The notes under the pieces: generated by a model
What the model was told of the DNA's origin: nothing
The model's input: only the letters and a program-made list of their open reading frames with translations
Database searches by the model: none
Assembly (NCBI RefSeq): GCF_001010355.1
Contig: NZ_JPLA01000008.1
Span: forward strand, 18,528 to 82,527
DNA from: Dyella japonica DSM 16301
GTDB lineage: Bacteria > Pseudomonadota > Gammaproteobacteria > Xanthomonadales > Rhodanobacteraceae
DNA length: 64,000 bases
Direction: 5' to 3'
Position numbers and translations under genes: made by a program
Shown: positions 1-8,799 of the stretch, piece after piece
Position numbering within the stretch: position 1 is the first letter of the stretch
How the letters are laid out: every line of letters begins with the position of its first letter

Positions 1-171
1 AAGGTCCAGCTGCGCGATGTGCACATCGCGATGGATCTGGGCGATCGGCTGCGCATCGACAAGGGTCTCAAGCCGGGCGACCGCGTGATCAACCATCCCT
101 CCGATTCGCTGATGCAGGGCGATCTGGTGCAGGTGGCGGCGGGCGGCGACGGCACGGCGAAGCCGGAGTGA
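1..171 (+). CDS. Efflux periplasmic adaptor (HlyD/MFP family), C-terminal end only
   Basis: The open frame enters from the left edge and stops at TGA 169-171, so only the last 56 codons are visible. The residues run through a beta-rich segment with 'IDKGLKPGDRVI', then a short tail ending AAGGDGTAKPE. The pattern 'GLxxGDxVI' near the C terminus is typical of the membrane-proximal domain of RND-type membrane fusion proteins, which link an inner-membrane pump to an outer-membrane channel. The next gene starts 4 bp later and encodes such a channel, which supports the call. Substrate and pump type cannot be told because the rest of the operon lies outside the window. Confidence 0.75.
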   Translation, partial: KVQLRDVHIAMDLGDRLRIDKGLKPGDRVINHPSDSLMQGDLVQVAAGGDGTAKPE

Positions 172-175
172 AACC

Positions 176-1660
176 ATGATGCGCATGCTCCCATCCCTGC
201 GTCGACTCGCGCCGTTGGCCCTGGCGGCGCTGCTGCCGGCCTGCTCGCTCGCACCGGTCTACCAACAGCCGGACATCGGCCCCGTGCCTGGCCACTACGC
301 TGGTCAAACCTCCGACGGCTTGTGGTCGCCCGCGCATCCTTCCGATGTGGCGGCGCGTGGACCGTGGTGGTCGGTGTACGCCAATCCGACGCTGGATCGG
401 CTGGAGCAGCAGCTCGATGCCTCCAATCCAACGCTCGCCGTCGCCCTGGCGCGCTATGACGCGGCACGTGCGCTGCTGGGTGAGGCGCGCTCGGACCTCT
501 ATCCGACCCTGGGCATGGTCGCCGCCGATTCGCGCAATCGCCAGTCCAACAACCGCCCGCTGCGCGGCAGTGGCCAGCCGAACGAATACAGCGCCGAAAC
601 ACTGGGCTTCGGGCTGGGTTACGAACTCGATCTCTGGGGCCGCGTGCGCAACGAAGTGGCTGCCGGCAAGGCGAATGCGAGCGCCGCGCAAGCCGATCTC
701 GCCTCGGTGAAGCTGAGCCTCGAAGCACAGCTGGCCGATCTCTATCTGCGGCTGCGCGGCTACGACGTGCAGGAGCGCATCCTCACCGACACACTGGATG
801 CGTACCAGCAAGGGCTCGATCTCACCCAGCGGCGTTTCCAGGGTGGCGTGGCCTCGGGCCTCGATGTGAGCCGCGCGAAGACGCAGCTGTCGGATGCCCA
901 GGCGCAGGTTTCGGACGTCCAGGCGCAACGCGCGCTGACCGAACACGCGATCGCCACGCTGGTGGGCGACTCCGCGTCGCGCTTCTCGCTGCCGGTCGAC
1001 AACACACCGATCAAGGTGCCCGCGATCCCGCTCGGCGTGCCGTCGCAATTGCTGGAGCGTCGTCCCGATATTGCCGCCGCCGAGCGGCGCGTGTTTGCCG
1101 CCAATGCCGAGATCGGCGTGGCGCGCGCGGCGTTCTTTCCGCGCCTGAGTCTTTCCGCTGCTCTGGGTTGGCAGGACACCGGCATGGGCAACCTGCTTAG
1201 CGCGGGCAACCGCTATTGGGCGCTGGGTCCGGATCTGGCGATGACACTATTCGATGGTGGATTGCGGCGCTCCAAGGTACAGGCCGCGCAGGCAAACCTG
1301 GATGCGTCGGCGGGCCTTTATCGCGGCGTCGTGCTCAACGCGTTCCAACAGGTGGAAGACAACCTCACCCTGCTTCAACAGCTCGGCAAGGAAGCGCATC
1401 AGCAAGACGATGCCGCCAGTGCCGCGCGTGATTCGCAGACCATCGCGACCAATCGCTATCGCGAAGGCGCGGTGAATTATCTCGACGTGGTGAGCGCACA
1501 GACCGCTGAACTGCAGGCCGAACGCAGCGCGGAACAAGTGCGCACGCGACGTCTGCAGGCGAGCGTGGATCTGATCCGCGCGCTCGGCGGTGGCTGGGAT
1601 GCAGCCCAGCTGTCGACCACCGCCAACGCGGTGGCCGACAGCACGACCCAGGCCCGCTGA
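176..1660 (+). CDS. NodT-family outer-membrane efflux lipoprotein (TolC/OprM-like)
   Basis: This 494-residue protein is the outer-membrane exit duct of a tripartite efflux pump. It opens with a lipoprotein signal: basic residues, a hydrophobic stretch and the lipobox L-P-A-C with Cys23 as the lipidated residue. Two outer-membrane efflux repeats follow, at roughly residues 60-250 and 280-480, with long Ala/Gln-rich helices and the family segments 'LERRPDIAAAERR' and 'YREGAVNYLDVV'. Length matches OprM/NodT proteins. It lies 4 bp after the adaptor and is presumably co-translated with it. An alternative start is the second Met (179). Pump specificity is unknown. Confidence 0.93.
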   Translation: MMRMLPSLRRLAPLALAALLPACSLAPVYQQPDIGPVPGHYAGQTSDGLWSPAHPSDVAARGPWWSVYANPTLDRLEQQLDASNPTLAVALARYDAARALLGEARSDLYPTLGMVAADSRNRQSNNRPLRGSGQPNEYSAETLGFGLGYELDLWGRVRNEVAAGKANASAAQADLASVKLSLEAQLADLYLRLRGYDVQERILTDTLDAYQQGLDLTQRRFQGGVASGLDVSRAKTQLSDAQAQVSDVQAQRALTEHAIATLVGDSASRFSLPVDNTPIKVPAIPLGVPSQLLERRPDIAAAERRVFAANAEIGVARAAFFPRLSLSAALGWQDTGMGNLLSAGNRYWALGPDLAMTLFDGGLRRSKVQAAQANLDASAGLYRGVVLNAFQQVEDNLTLLQQLGKEAHQQDDAASAARDSQTIATNRYREGAVNYLDVVSAQTAELQAERSAEQVRTRRLQASVDLIRALGGGWDAAQLSTTANAVADSTTQAR

Positions 1661-1745
1661 CGCGACGGTACCTACGCCGTCGCGACCGCCCGGGGACCCA
1701 AGGAGCTCTCCCACGGAGAGAGGGGAGGCAAGAGAGCTCCTATGA
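1661..1745. terminator. Two hairpins between convergent genes (likely bidirectional terminator)
   Basis: Just after the efflux stop codon is a dyad, CGCGACGG...CCGTCGCG (1661-1684). A second stem follows, AGGAGCTCT at 1701-1709 pairing with AGAGCTCCT at 1733-1741. The gap lies between convergent genes. Neither stem has a good T-run, so termination is an inference from position and structure. Confidence 0.4.
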
Positions 1746-1757
1746 TGACGAGCGAGC

Positions 1758-3272
1758 CTATGCCGCTCGTCGTACGCCTTCGACACGCAGGTTGAGCTGC
1801 TGCCAGTCCACCACCAGCTCACAGCCGCGTGCGGAGGCATTCCTGCTCCATTCGCGCAGCAATTCCAGGCATGCCTGATCGACGTGATGCAGACGATCCA
1901 CCTGCAGCTGCAGGCGCGTATTCGGCGGCACGCTATCCAGCGTGCGTGCCACCGAGGGCACCCGCAGGAAGGTGGCCGAACCTTCCAGGCGCAGCGATGC
2001 CGTACCCGGCTCCTCGTGATGATGCAGGCCCACCTTCAGTCGCGACGAATGCAGCGCGAGGCGGAACAGCGACAAGGCGAAACCGATCAGCACGCCGGCC
2101 AGCAGATCGGTGGCGACGATGGCCACCGTGGTCGCCACGTAGATCCATGCCGTGCCCTTGCCGTACTGCGCCAGCGCGGTCACCTGCCTGAAGTTCACCA
2201 TCTTGATGCCGGTGTAGACCAGGATGCCGGCCAGGCAGGCTACCGGCGTCATGCGCATCAACCATGGCAGCAGCATGGCAAACACGAGTAGCCAGCCGCC
2301 GTGCATGATGGTGGCCATGCGTGTGGCCGAACCTGCCTGCACGTTCGCCGCGCTGCGCACGATCACGCCGGTCATCGGCAACGCGCCGAACAGCCCGCAG
2401 ATCGTATTGCCGATGCCTTGTGCAGTGAGCTCACGGTCGTACCTGGTGCGGGCGCCGTCATGCATGCGGTCGACCGCGGCCGCGGACAAGAGCGTCTCGG
2501 CACTCGCGATGAAGGCGAAGGTCAGCGCAGCGATCAGCAGCGACGGTTCCAGCAGGCTGGAAAGACTGCTCAAGCTCGGCATCGCTACGGCAGCCATCAG
2601 ATTCGACGGCACGTCCACCGTTTTCACTGCCAGCCCCGCCCACTGCACGGTCGCCGTCAACGCGACCACCGCCAGCAAGGCACCAGGCACGAAGCGCAGT
2701 TTTTCCGGTCGCAGTTTTTCCCAGCCGAGCATGATGGCGATGGTGGCCACGCCCACACCCAGGGCGGAGAGGCTGCCCACCTCGCCCTGCACTGCATCGA
2801 TCACCGCGCCCGGCAACGCGGCGAAGTTCTCCAGCCCGCGCGCCTTGGGCAAGGCATCCATCAGCACATGCAGCTGCGACGCCACGATCAACACGCCGAT
2901 ACCCGACAACATGCCCGCCACCACCGCCGGCGAACACATGCGGAACCACACGCCGACACGGCACAGGCCAGCGGCGATCTGGATCAGGCCGGCCAGCAGC
3001 ACGACCGGGCCCAGCGCGACCACGCCATGCTCGCGCACCAGTTCGAACACCAGTACGGCGAGGCCGGCCGCCGGTCCGCTCACCTGCAGGGGCGAACCGG
3101 CGACGGCGCCGACGATGATGCCGCCCACGACGCCGGTGATGAGTCCCGCCGCTGGCGGCATGCCCGAGGCGATGGCGATGCCCATGCACAAGGGCAAGGC
3201 CACCAGGAACACCACGATCGAACCGAGCAGGTCACGCCCGAACAGCCCTTGTTTGAAGTAGTTGCTGATCAC
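1758..3272 (-). CDS. SulP-family anion transporter with C-terminal STAS domain
   Basis: This 504-residue inner-membrane protein probably carries bicarbonate or sulfate, by family and context. Roughly residues 10-400 form the SulP membrane domain, with many hydrophobic segments and the early family-like 'SGMPPAAGLITGVVGGI'. The last ~90 residues look like a STAS domain. The start is GTG at 3272, preceded by AAGGA six bases upstream. The stop codon of the carbonic anhydrase gene lies only 9 bp upstream, so the two are almost certainly one transcript. SulP transporters paired with carbonic anhydrase usually handle bicarbonate, so I favour that substrate over sulfate, but nothing in the sequence proves it. 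Confidence 0.88.
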   Translation of the reverse strand: MISNYFKQGLFGRDLLGSIVVFLVALPLCMGIAIASGMPPAAGLITGVVGGIIVGAVAGSPLQVSGPAAGLAVLVFELVREHGVVALGPVVLLAGLIQIAAGLCRVGVWFRMCSPAVVAGMLSGIGVLIVASQLHVLMDALPKARGLENFAALPGAVIDAVQGEVGSLSALGVGVATIAIMLGWEKLRPEKLRFVPGALLAVVALTATVQWAGLAVKTVDVPSNLMAAVAMPSLSSLSSLLEPSLLIAALTFAFIASAETLLSAAAVDRMHDGARTRYDRELTAQGIGNTICGLFGALPMTGVIVRSAANVQAGSATRMATIMHGGWLLVFAMLLPWLMRMTPVACLAGILVYTGIKMVNFRQVTALAQYGKGTAWIYVATTVAIVATDLLAGVLIGFALSLFRLALHSSRLKVGLHHHEEPGTASLRLEGSATFLRVPSVARTLDSVPPNTRLQLQVDRLHHVDQACLELLREWSRNASARGCELVVDWQQLNLRVEGVRRAA

Positions 3273-3281
3273 GACAAATCC

Positions 3282-3965
3282 TTAGGCAGCCGACGCCGTA
3301 GGCACCGCAAAACGCGCATGCGGCGTCGCTTCCGGAAAGCCCGGCGCACCGGGCTCGATCTGCACGAAGCGACCCTCTTGCGCATCGAAGCCCCTCAGAC
3401 CCGCGTGCTCGATGTCATACACCCACCCGTGGATGCGCAACTGTCCGCTGGCCATTGCCGCTGCGACCGTCGGCAGCGTGCGCAGGTGTTCCAGCTGGCC
3501 CACTACGTTCTCTTCCGTGAGACGACGCAGGCCTTCCGAACCCTGCAGGCCGGGACCGTTCTGAGCAACCACGTAACGCGCGACGTCCGCATGCATCATC
3601 CATGCGGCGACCGACGGCATGTCCTGCACCAGCTCGGGATGTTGCAGCGCCTTCATCGCGCCGCAGTCGGAATGACCGCAGATCACGATGTGGCTGACCT
3701 TGAGCACCTTCACCGCATATTCGATGGCCGCCACCACGCCGCTCACGTGCTGCGCATACGGCGGCACGATGTTGCCGATATTGCGATACACGAACAGCTC
3801 GCCCGGCTGCGCGGAAAACATCAGTTCCGGCATCACGCGCGAGTCGGCGCAGGTGATGAACATGGTGCTGGGACTCTGCCCCGCCGCCAGTTTGCGAAAC
3901 ACCTCGCGCTGCGCGGGGAAAACTTCATTGCGGAACTGTTCGAAACCTTCGATCAAACGCTTCAT
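3282..3965 (-). CDS. Beta-carbonic anhydrase
   Basis: The enzyme interconverts CO2 and bicarbonate in the cytoplasm. Zinc ligands are visible at Cys39, His98 and Cys101 (motifs CADSR and GHSDCG), with the Asp41-Arg43 dyad of beta-class enzymes. At 227 residues it has the normal family length. The frame is open further upstream, but I chose ATG 3965 because GGAG lies 8 bases before it and the protein then begins MKRLIEGF, as in homologues. It is the first gene of an operon with the SulP transporter 9 bp downstream, so it probably supplies or consumes the transported bicarbonate. A second, secreted carbonic anhydrase is encoded at 55818-56570. Confidence 0.95.
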   Translation of the reverse strand: MKRLIEGFEQFRNEVFPAQREVFRKLAAGQSPSTMFITCADSRVMPELMFSAQPGELFVYRNIGNIVPPYAQHVSGVVAAIEYAVKVLKVSHIVICGHSDCGAMKALQHPELVQDMPSVAAWMMHADVARYVVAQNGPGLQGSEGLRRLTEENVVGQLEHLRTLPTVAAAMASGQLRIHGWVYDIEHAGLRGFDAQEGRFVQIEPGAPGFPEATPHARFAVPTASAA

Positions 3966-4175
3966 GCGAATACTCCAGACAAGATTCGGATACGACGCCC
4001 ACGGCGCAACGCGCGCCAGACGAGGCGTCGAGAAAAGAGAACGGATGGCCAGCGCCACGCACAGGCACGACTAACGCGCCGCGGCAGCGGATCGGTTCAC
4101 TGACAAGACCATCGGAGGCGGCAGGCCCGAAAGCATGCACGCGAGGGGAATGCGCGCCGCTTCAGCGGCTGCGAC

Positions 4176-4526
4176 TCAGGCGACTTCGGGTGGGCGCAGC
4201 AGTCGCGCGGGATCGTGCAGGCTCAGCTCGTCGTGCAGCGAGCGCGGAGCATGGTGGGGCATCGGCGCCCACAGGTAAGCCACATCGAACGGATGGAGGA
4301 TGTCGTCCATGCCGCTGCTGGTGCTGTCTTCCAGCGAGCAGTGCTCGCTGTCGTCAGCTGAGCTATCGGCGACATCATCAGCCATGACCAGGGTGGCCAT
4401 CGCCTTTTCCGCCGACGATGCCGGCGACAGTTGCGCCGGACGTACGGGCGTGCCGACCAGCAGTAGCAGGCCGAACAAACACGCCAGAAACGTGGCGAAA
4501 CGAGAGCGGTGGAGACGCGAAGTCAT
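4176..4526 (-). CDS. Small secreted or membrane-anchored protein of unknown function
   Basis: I do not recognise the family. From ATG 4526 the protein is 116 residues: a basic N terminus and a hydrophobic stretch (FATFLACLFGLLLLVG, about residues 9-24) that looks like a signal peptide or anchor. A small acidic, Ser/Asp-rich region follows, then a Pro/His-rich tail. The frame extends upstream to 4613, with another ATG at 4568, and neither start has a convincing ribosome binding site. The length of the open frame and the signal-like N terminus are the only evidence that it is real. It is separated from the carbonic anhydrase start by about 210 bp and probably has its own promoter. Confidence 0.5.
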   Translation of the reverse strand: MTSRLHRSRFATFLACLFGLLLLVGTPVRPAQLSPASSAEKAMATLVMADDVADSSADDSEHCSLEDSTSSGMDDILHPFDVAYLWAPMPHHAPRSLHDELSLHDPARLLRPPEVA

Positions 4527-4660
4527 ACCGCTGACGTTATCGGAAAGCGCATGAAGATCGCAAGACATTGCGAAATATCCACGACGCGTTTTTATGCATG
4601 CGCAAGCAAACATTCATCTTGGCGAGGCGCCGTCGTGATGCAACAGCGCGCGATCGCCAA

Positions 4661-4691
4661 AAGAAAAACGGCGGGCCAGAGCCCGCCGTTT
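4661..4691 (-). terminator. Intrinsic terminator of the porin gene
   Basis: A 9-bp perfect GC-rich stem (ACGGCGGGC/GCCCGCCGT) with a 4-base loop is followed on the minus strand by TTTTTCTTTT. It lies about 50 bp beyond the porin stop codon. Confidence 0.85.
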
Positions 4692-4740
4692 GTCCATCCC
4701 TGGGTAGAACTCCCTTGCGATAGCCGTACCGCCGATCCGA

Positions 4741-6375
4741 TTAGAACGGGTAGTAGCGGAAGGAGGTGAAGAACATGTTCTCGGTGGCCTTCGGCGATGC
4801 GATGCCGTTGGCGAGCGGGCCGCTCACGCCATTGATGAAGCCCTGGCCAGCGAACGCTTCCTTCTGCGTGTACGAGTACTGTGCACCGAACTGCATCTTG
4901 CCGAACTTGCCCTGGTAGAACTTCCACCAGAAGCCCGCCGTACCCTGCCAGATCTCGCGGGCGTTGCCCACGCAGTTGGCGCCGCCGGCGATGTCGCACT
5001 GGCTGTTGTTGTAGGCCGGGTTGCCGTAGCCGAGCTGCACCACGCCGCCGTTGTAGGCCTGGAAGTCCTTCTTGCTCGACTGCTCACGACCGCCGAACAG
5101 GTAGAAGTCCAGATCCGGGTTGGCGTGCAGCGTCAGGCCCGTCAGGATCATGTTTTCCTTGATCGGAGCGATGTTGCCGTTCGGGCTGAAGGTCACGTCG
5201 GCAAGCTGCGAGCTGCCGTAGCGGCCGATGCCCTTGCCGTCCATCCCCGAGAGCTGGAAGTCGAGGGTCTTCTCGATGAGCGGCAGGACCATGCCGGCGC
5301 CCCAACCGCCGCCCCAGGTGTCGTGGTTCTGGTACGAACCGTTGACGGCGTAGCGGTTGTAGAAGGAACGGGCCAGGCCGAACACTTCGTAATGACCGTA
5401 GCCCGGGTCAGCCGCGAACTTCACGATCACGTCCGGGATGTGGTTGAGCGACAGCGTGTTGGCCGAGTCGTAACCCGAGCCAGCAGTGATGTTGTAAGCG
5501 GTCTGCTGCACCGGCGCCTTGGACTGGTTCGGGCTGGAGTAGAACGTGGTCTGCGGGTTCTCGATCGAGATACCCAGCCAGTACTTCTTGTCCCAATCCT
5601 TGACCAGGCGGATCTGCGCCTGACGTGCCCAGGTGAAGCCCGGGATGTACTGGGCGTCGATCTGCGGCGGGGTCAGCTCGCTGCGCGGCGTGATGCCCTT
5701 GCTGTTCATGGTCAGCAGCGACCAGTTCTGGCCGGCCAACAGGTGCAGGCCCGAGGTGTCCCAATCGGCCGTCATGTAGACGTTGCGCATGCGCGGGTTG
5801 AACGAGTTGGACTCGTTCTGGTTCGCAGTCTGGGCGCCGCCCAGGAAGTCCATTTCGACGTAGCCGGCCAGGTGGGTGGTCGGATCCACGTCACCCTGCA
5901 CGAGGGCCGACAGGCGGCTCTGGCGGGCGCTGAGGCGGAACTCGGCCATGTGCGCGGTCTGCACGTTCTTGTACGGAATCGCGCTGTAGTTCGAAGCGAT
6001 ATCCGCGCCTTCCTGGGCCGAACGGTAGATCGATTCAGCAGCAAGGAAGCCGCCGAGCGTGATGTTCACGCCCTTATAGGCCAGCTTGTCCTGCGACTTC
6101 TTGACCGTCGCGTCGGTCGTGGCGACCTGCTTCTGCACCTGCTCCACAGCCTGGCCAGTGGACACGTTGATGTCCGACTGCGCGTCAGTGCGCTGCTCGA
6201 GCTCGACAACCTTGGCCTGCAGGGCCTGCAGCTGGGCCTTCAGCGCCTCGATCTCGGCGGACTGCGTCGACTGCGTGCTGGTCTTGGAGGACGCCCCGGC
6301 CGGATCGGCCATGACGTGGAAGCTGGTAACGCCCAAACCGGCAGCAATCGCCACCGCGAGCAACTTGGAACGCAT
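4741..6375 (-). CDS. DcaP-like trimeric outer-membrane porin
   Basis: The 544-residue precursor has a signal peptide (MRSKLLAVAIAAGLGVTSF, cleavage probably after HVMA). A coiled-coil-like segment at about residues 35-80, with heptads such as 'IEALKAQLQALQAKVVELEQR', resembles the N-terminal stalk of DcaP porins. The rest alternates short polar and aromatic stretches as in a 16-stranded barrel and ends in Phe (YYPF), the outer-membrane assembly signal. I chose ATG 6375, which has GGAG eight bases upstream; the open frame continues to 6564 without support. It could import phosphate or organic anions. The neighbouring pst operon and a Pho-box-like sequence upstream suggest, but do not show, phosphate control. 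Confidence 0.85.
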   Translation of the reverse strand: MRSKLLAVAIAAGLGVTSFHVMADPAGASSKTSTQSTQSAEIEALKAQLQALQAKVVELEQRTDAQSDINVSTGQAVEQVQKQVATTDATVKKSQDKLAYKGVNITLGGFLAAESIYRSAQEGADIASNYSAIPYKNVQTAHMAEFRLSARQSRLSALVQGDVDPTTHLAGYVEMDFLGGAQTANQNESNSFNPRMRNVYMTADWDTSGLHLLAGQNWSLLTMNSKGITPRSELTPPQIDAQYIPGFTWARQAQIRLVKDWDKKYWLGISIENPQTTFYSSPNQSKAPVQQTAYNITAGSGYDSANTLSLNHIPDVIVKFAADPGYGHYEVFGLARSFYNRYAVNGSYQNHDTWGGGWGAGMVLPLIEKTLDFQLSGMDGKGIGRYGSSQLADVTFSPNGNIAPIKENMILTGLTLHANPDLDFYLFGGREQSSKKDFQAYNGGVVQLGYGNPAYNNSQCDIAGGANCVGNAREIWQGTAGFWWKFYQGKFGKMQFGAQYSYTQKEAFAGQGFINGVSGPLANGIASPKATENMFFTSFRYYPF

Positions 6376-6480
6376 GGAATATCTCCGCATGTAGGTAAGA
6401 ATCACCTGGACCGCCCCCTTCGATCTCCGGCCGTCCAAGCAGGTTCGGTGGGCAGGATGGGCTTCGCGCTTTACCGTTAC

Positions 6481-6498
6481 ATGGACGTTATGTGACAG
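6481..6498 (-). promoter_or_regulatory. Weak Pho-box-like site upstream of the porin gene
   Basis: On the minus strand, CTGTCAC-ATAA-CGTCCAT has the 7+4+7 layout of a PhoB half-site pair. The first half is one base from CTGTCAT and the second matches poorly (4 of 7). It is about 105 bp upstream of the start codon. Confidence 0.35.
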
Positions 6499-6588
6499 AA
6501 CAAAGACATGCGTTCGCGCACGTACGGATCGCCCGCCCCGGCTGGGCTGACGACCCGGGGGCACCAGCCCGGCTGATATGCTTAGGCG

Positions 6589-7248
6589 ATGGATAAGCTC
6601 AATAACAGCATGGCCGGCCGCATGGCCGAGCGCTTCCGCGGCTTCCTGCCGGTCATCGTGGACGTGGAAACCGGCGGCTTCGACGCCGAGCGCGACGCAT
6701 TACTGGAAATCGCTGCTGTCATATTGCGCATGACTCCCGAGGGCTATCTGCAGCCCATGCCGGCGGTCTCGGCCCACGTACATCCCTTCCCCGGCGCCAA
6801 TATCGACCCGCGCGCGCTGGAGATCACCGGCATCGACCCGGACAACCCGCTGCGCGGCGCACTCGATGAGCGCCTGGCGCTGGACCATGTGTTCAAGCCG
6901 ATCCGCGACGCCATGCGCGACATGGATTGCCAGCGCGCCGTACTGGTAGGCCACAACGCCGCGTTCGACCTGGGCTTTCTCAATGCGGCCGTGCGCCGCG
7001 TCGCCCACAAGCGCAATCCGTTCCACCCTTTCAGCTGCTTCGATACCGCCACGCTTAGCGGCCTTGCGTTCGGCCAGACCGTGCTGAGCAAGGCGGTGCA
7101 GGCCGCGGGCATTCCGTTCGATACGCGCGAAGCCCATTCCGCCATCTATGACGCGGAGCGGACGGCGGAGCTGTTCTGCACCATCGTCAACCGCTGGCGC
7201 CGGCTGGAGGAGTTTGAGCGGGACCAGATCGGGATTGAGTCGATGTGA
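6589..7248 (+). CDS. rnt: Ribonuclease T
   Basis: RNase T is a 3'-5' exoribonuclease that trims tRNA CCA ends and matures the 3' ends of 5S and 23S rRNA. The 219-residue protein has the DEDDh exonuclease motifs in order: [11 protein letters not shown] (Asp/Glu, about residue 24), [10 protein letters not shown] (Asp, about residue 127) and HSAIYDAE (His/Asp, about residue 187). Length and motif spacing match the gammaproteobacterial enzyme. It is transcribed divergently from the porin and is followed by an inverted-repeat element, so it is probably monocistronic. Confidence 0.95.
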   Translation: MDKLNNSMAGRMAERFRGFLPVIVDVETGGFDAERDALLEIAAVILRMTPEGYLQPMPAVSAHVHPFPGANIDPRALEITGIDPDNPLRGALDERLALDHVFKPIRDAMRDMDCQRAVLVGHNAAFDLGFLNAAVRRVAHKRNPFHPFSCFDTATLSGLAFGQTVLSKAVQAAGIPFDTREAHSAIYDAERTAELFCTIVNRWRRLEEFERDQIGIESM

Positions 7249-7284
7249 GGCACCCGGGGAGCTGAAGCAACTCCTCGGCACCAC

Positions 7285-7366
7285 CTGTGGGAGCGCACCC
7301 TGTGCGCGACATCCCGACGGAGCGGTGCCCTGCAAGGCCCGTCGCGCACAGGGTGCGCTCCCACAG
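7285..7366. repeat. Inverted-repeat (REP-like) element, copy 1
   Basis: Left arm 7285-7310 and right arm 7341-7366 are near-perfect inverse copies of the unit containing GGGAGCGCACCCTGTGCGCG, separated by 30 bp. The spacer contains CGGAGCGGT, also seen in copy 4. This is the first of seven complete copies in the window, all intergenic. Confidence 0.95.
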
Positions 7367-7480
7367 GAGAGATCCTGGTCCTCCGGGCGAGACCGGCTGT
7401 TCCGTGCGACCCGGATTTTGACTCCGGGCTTTCAAAGGATTCCCCCTACGAGTCAATGCTTTATGACAAACACTTGTCCA

Positions 7481-7498
7481 CTGTCATATCGCTGAAAC
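7481..7498 (+). promoter_or_regulatory. Pho-box-like PhoB site upstream of pstS
   Basis: CTGTCAT-ATCG-CTGAAAC shows the 7+4+7 arrangement of a Pho box, with a perfect first half. The 11-bp phase continues as ATTG-AACTCAT-TTCA-TTGCAAC, suggesting further weak half-sites. It lies about 85 bp before the pstS start codon. Confidence 0.65.
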
Positions 7499-7583
7499 AT
7501 TGAACTCATTTCATTGCAACACGACGCGCATGAAATAACGGCGGGCGGGAATCCCCCGAAACCCTTATCGCTAAGGAGCAACC

Positions 7584-8618
7584 GTGTTGATCTCAACCAA
7601 ATCTCTGACTCGCATCGGCACGGCCGCGGTGTTCGCAACGGCCTCGCTGTTTGCCATAGGCGCGCAGGCGACCGACATCACCGGCGCTGGCTCGAGCTTC
7701 GTCTACCCGGTGCTTTCGAAGTGGTCCGCGGGCTACGCCGAAAAGACCGGCAACAAGCTCAACTACCAGTCCGTCGGCTCGGGCGCCGGCGTGGCGCAGA
7801 TCAAGGAAGGCACCATCGACTTCGGCGCCACCGATGCTCCGGTGAAGGCTGAAGACCTCGCACAGTTCGGCCTGGGCCAGTTCCCGGTCGTGGTGGGCGG
7901 CATCGTGCCGGTGGTGAACATCCCGGGCGTGGAAGCGGGCCAGGTCAAGCTGGACGGCACCACCCTCGCCGACATCTTCCTCGGCAAGATCACCATGTGG
8001 AACGACCCGCGCATCGCCGCGATGAACGCCGGCGTGAACCTGCCCTCCAAGAAGATCACCGTGGTGCATCGCTCGGACGGTTCGGGCACCTCGTTCAACT
8101 TCACCAACTACCTGTCCAAGGTCAGCACCGACTGGGCCAGCAAGGTCAAGTTCGGCACGGCCGTCGAGTGGCCGACCGGCGTGGGCGGCAAGGGCAACGA
8201 GGGCGTGTCGCAGTACGTCAAGCAGATCGTCGGTTCGATCGGCTACGTCGAGTACGCCTATGCCGTGAAGAACAAGATCAGCTGGGTGAACCTGAAGAAC
8301 GCCGCCGGCCAGGTGGTTGCGCCGAGCGCCGAGGCGTTCGCCGCTGCCGCTGCCACGGCCGACTGGGGCAGCGCCAAGGACTTCAACGTGATCATGACCA
8401 ACGCCTCCGGTGCGCAGGCATGGCCGATCACCGCGACGACCTGGGTGGTGATGTACAAGAAGCCCAAGAACGCCGAGCACACCAAGGTGGCGTTCGAGTT
8501 CTTCAAGTGGGCGCTCGAGAATGGCCAGAAGGATGCCGCTTCGCTCGACTACGTCGCGCTGCCGGACACCCTGGTCAAGAAGATCGAGGCTTACTGGGGT
8601 ACCGAGTACAAGCACTAA
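7584..8618 (+). CDS. pstS: Phosphate ABC transporter substrate-binding protein PstS
   Basis: PstS binds phosphate in the periplasm and delivers it to PstCA. The 344-residue precursor has a signal peptide ending near AIGAQA, then 'TDITGAGSSFVYPVLSKWS', a hallmark of the family. Phosphate-binding segments are visible: GAGSS, the region around 'FGATDAP', and 'VHRSDGSGTSFNF'. The start is GTG 7584, preceded by AAGGAG at good spacing. It is the first gene of pstSCAB-phoU, with a Pho-box-like site upstream and hairpins downstream that could make it more abundant than the membrane components. Confidence 0.97.
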   Translation: MLISTKSLTRIGTAAVFATASLFAIGAQATDITGAGSSFVYPVLSKWSAGYAEKTGNKLNYQSVGSGAGVAQIKEGTIDFGATDAPVKAEDLAQFGLGQFPVVVGGIVPVVNIPGVEAGQVKLDGTTLADIFLGKITMWNDPRIAAMNAGVNLPSKKITVVHRSDGSGTSFNFTNYLSKVSTDWASKVKFGTAVEWPTGVGGKGNEGVSQYVKQIVGSIGYVEYAYAVKNKISWVNLKNAAGQVVAPSAEAFAAAAATADWGSAKDFNVIMTNASGAQAWPITATTWVVMYKKPKNAEHTKVAFEFFKWALENGQKDAASLDYVALPDTLVKKIEAYWGTEYKH

Positions 8619-8627
8619 GGCTGGCGT

Positions 8628-8714
8628 CTCGCCGGTCACGCTACGGCAACCGGCGAGTCTTAAGCTGATGGCTTGACCGCACCACGACGGCCGCCCGACT
8701 AACCTCGGGCGGCC
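8628..8714 (+). promoter_or_regulatory. Two hairpins in the pstS-pstC gap (processing or attenuation signals)
   Basis: Stem CTCGCCGGT/ACCGGCGAG spans 8628-8657. A second 10-bp perfect stem, GGCCGCCCGA/TCGGGCGGCC, spans 8689-8714. Neither is followed by a long T-run. In many pst operons such stems stabilise the pstS message or cut read-through, which I infer here. Confidence 0.5.
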
Positions 8715-8799
8715 TGTTGCTGAAAGGCGCCCGGAAGCGCCATCCATCAACCAGCCGGCACCCACCGGACTGGCCTGAATGCCGAGGAATCCTCCGCAC

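Noticed and set aside
2301..4103. A 600-codon open frame on the plus strand opposite the SulP and carbonic anhydrase genes
   Set aside because: Its translation is His/Arg/Gln-rich with no protein-like pattern. It is the antisense shadow of two well-supported minus-strand genes in GC-rich DNA.
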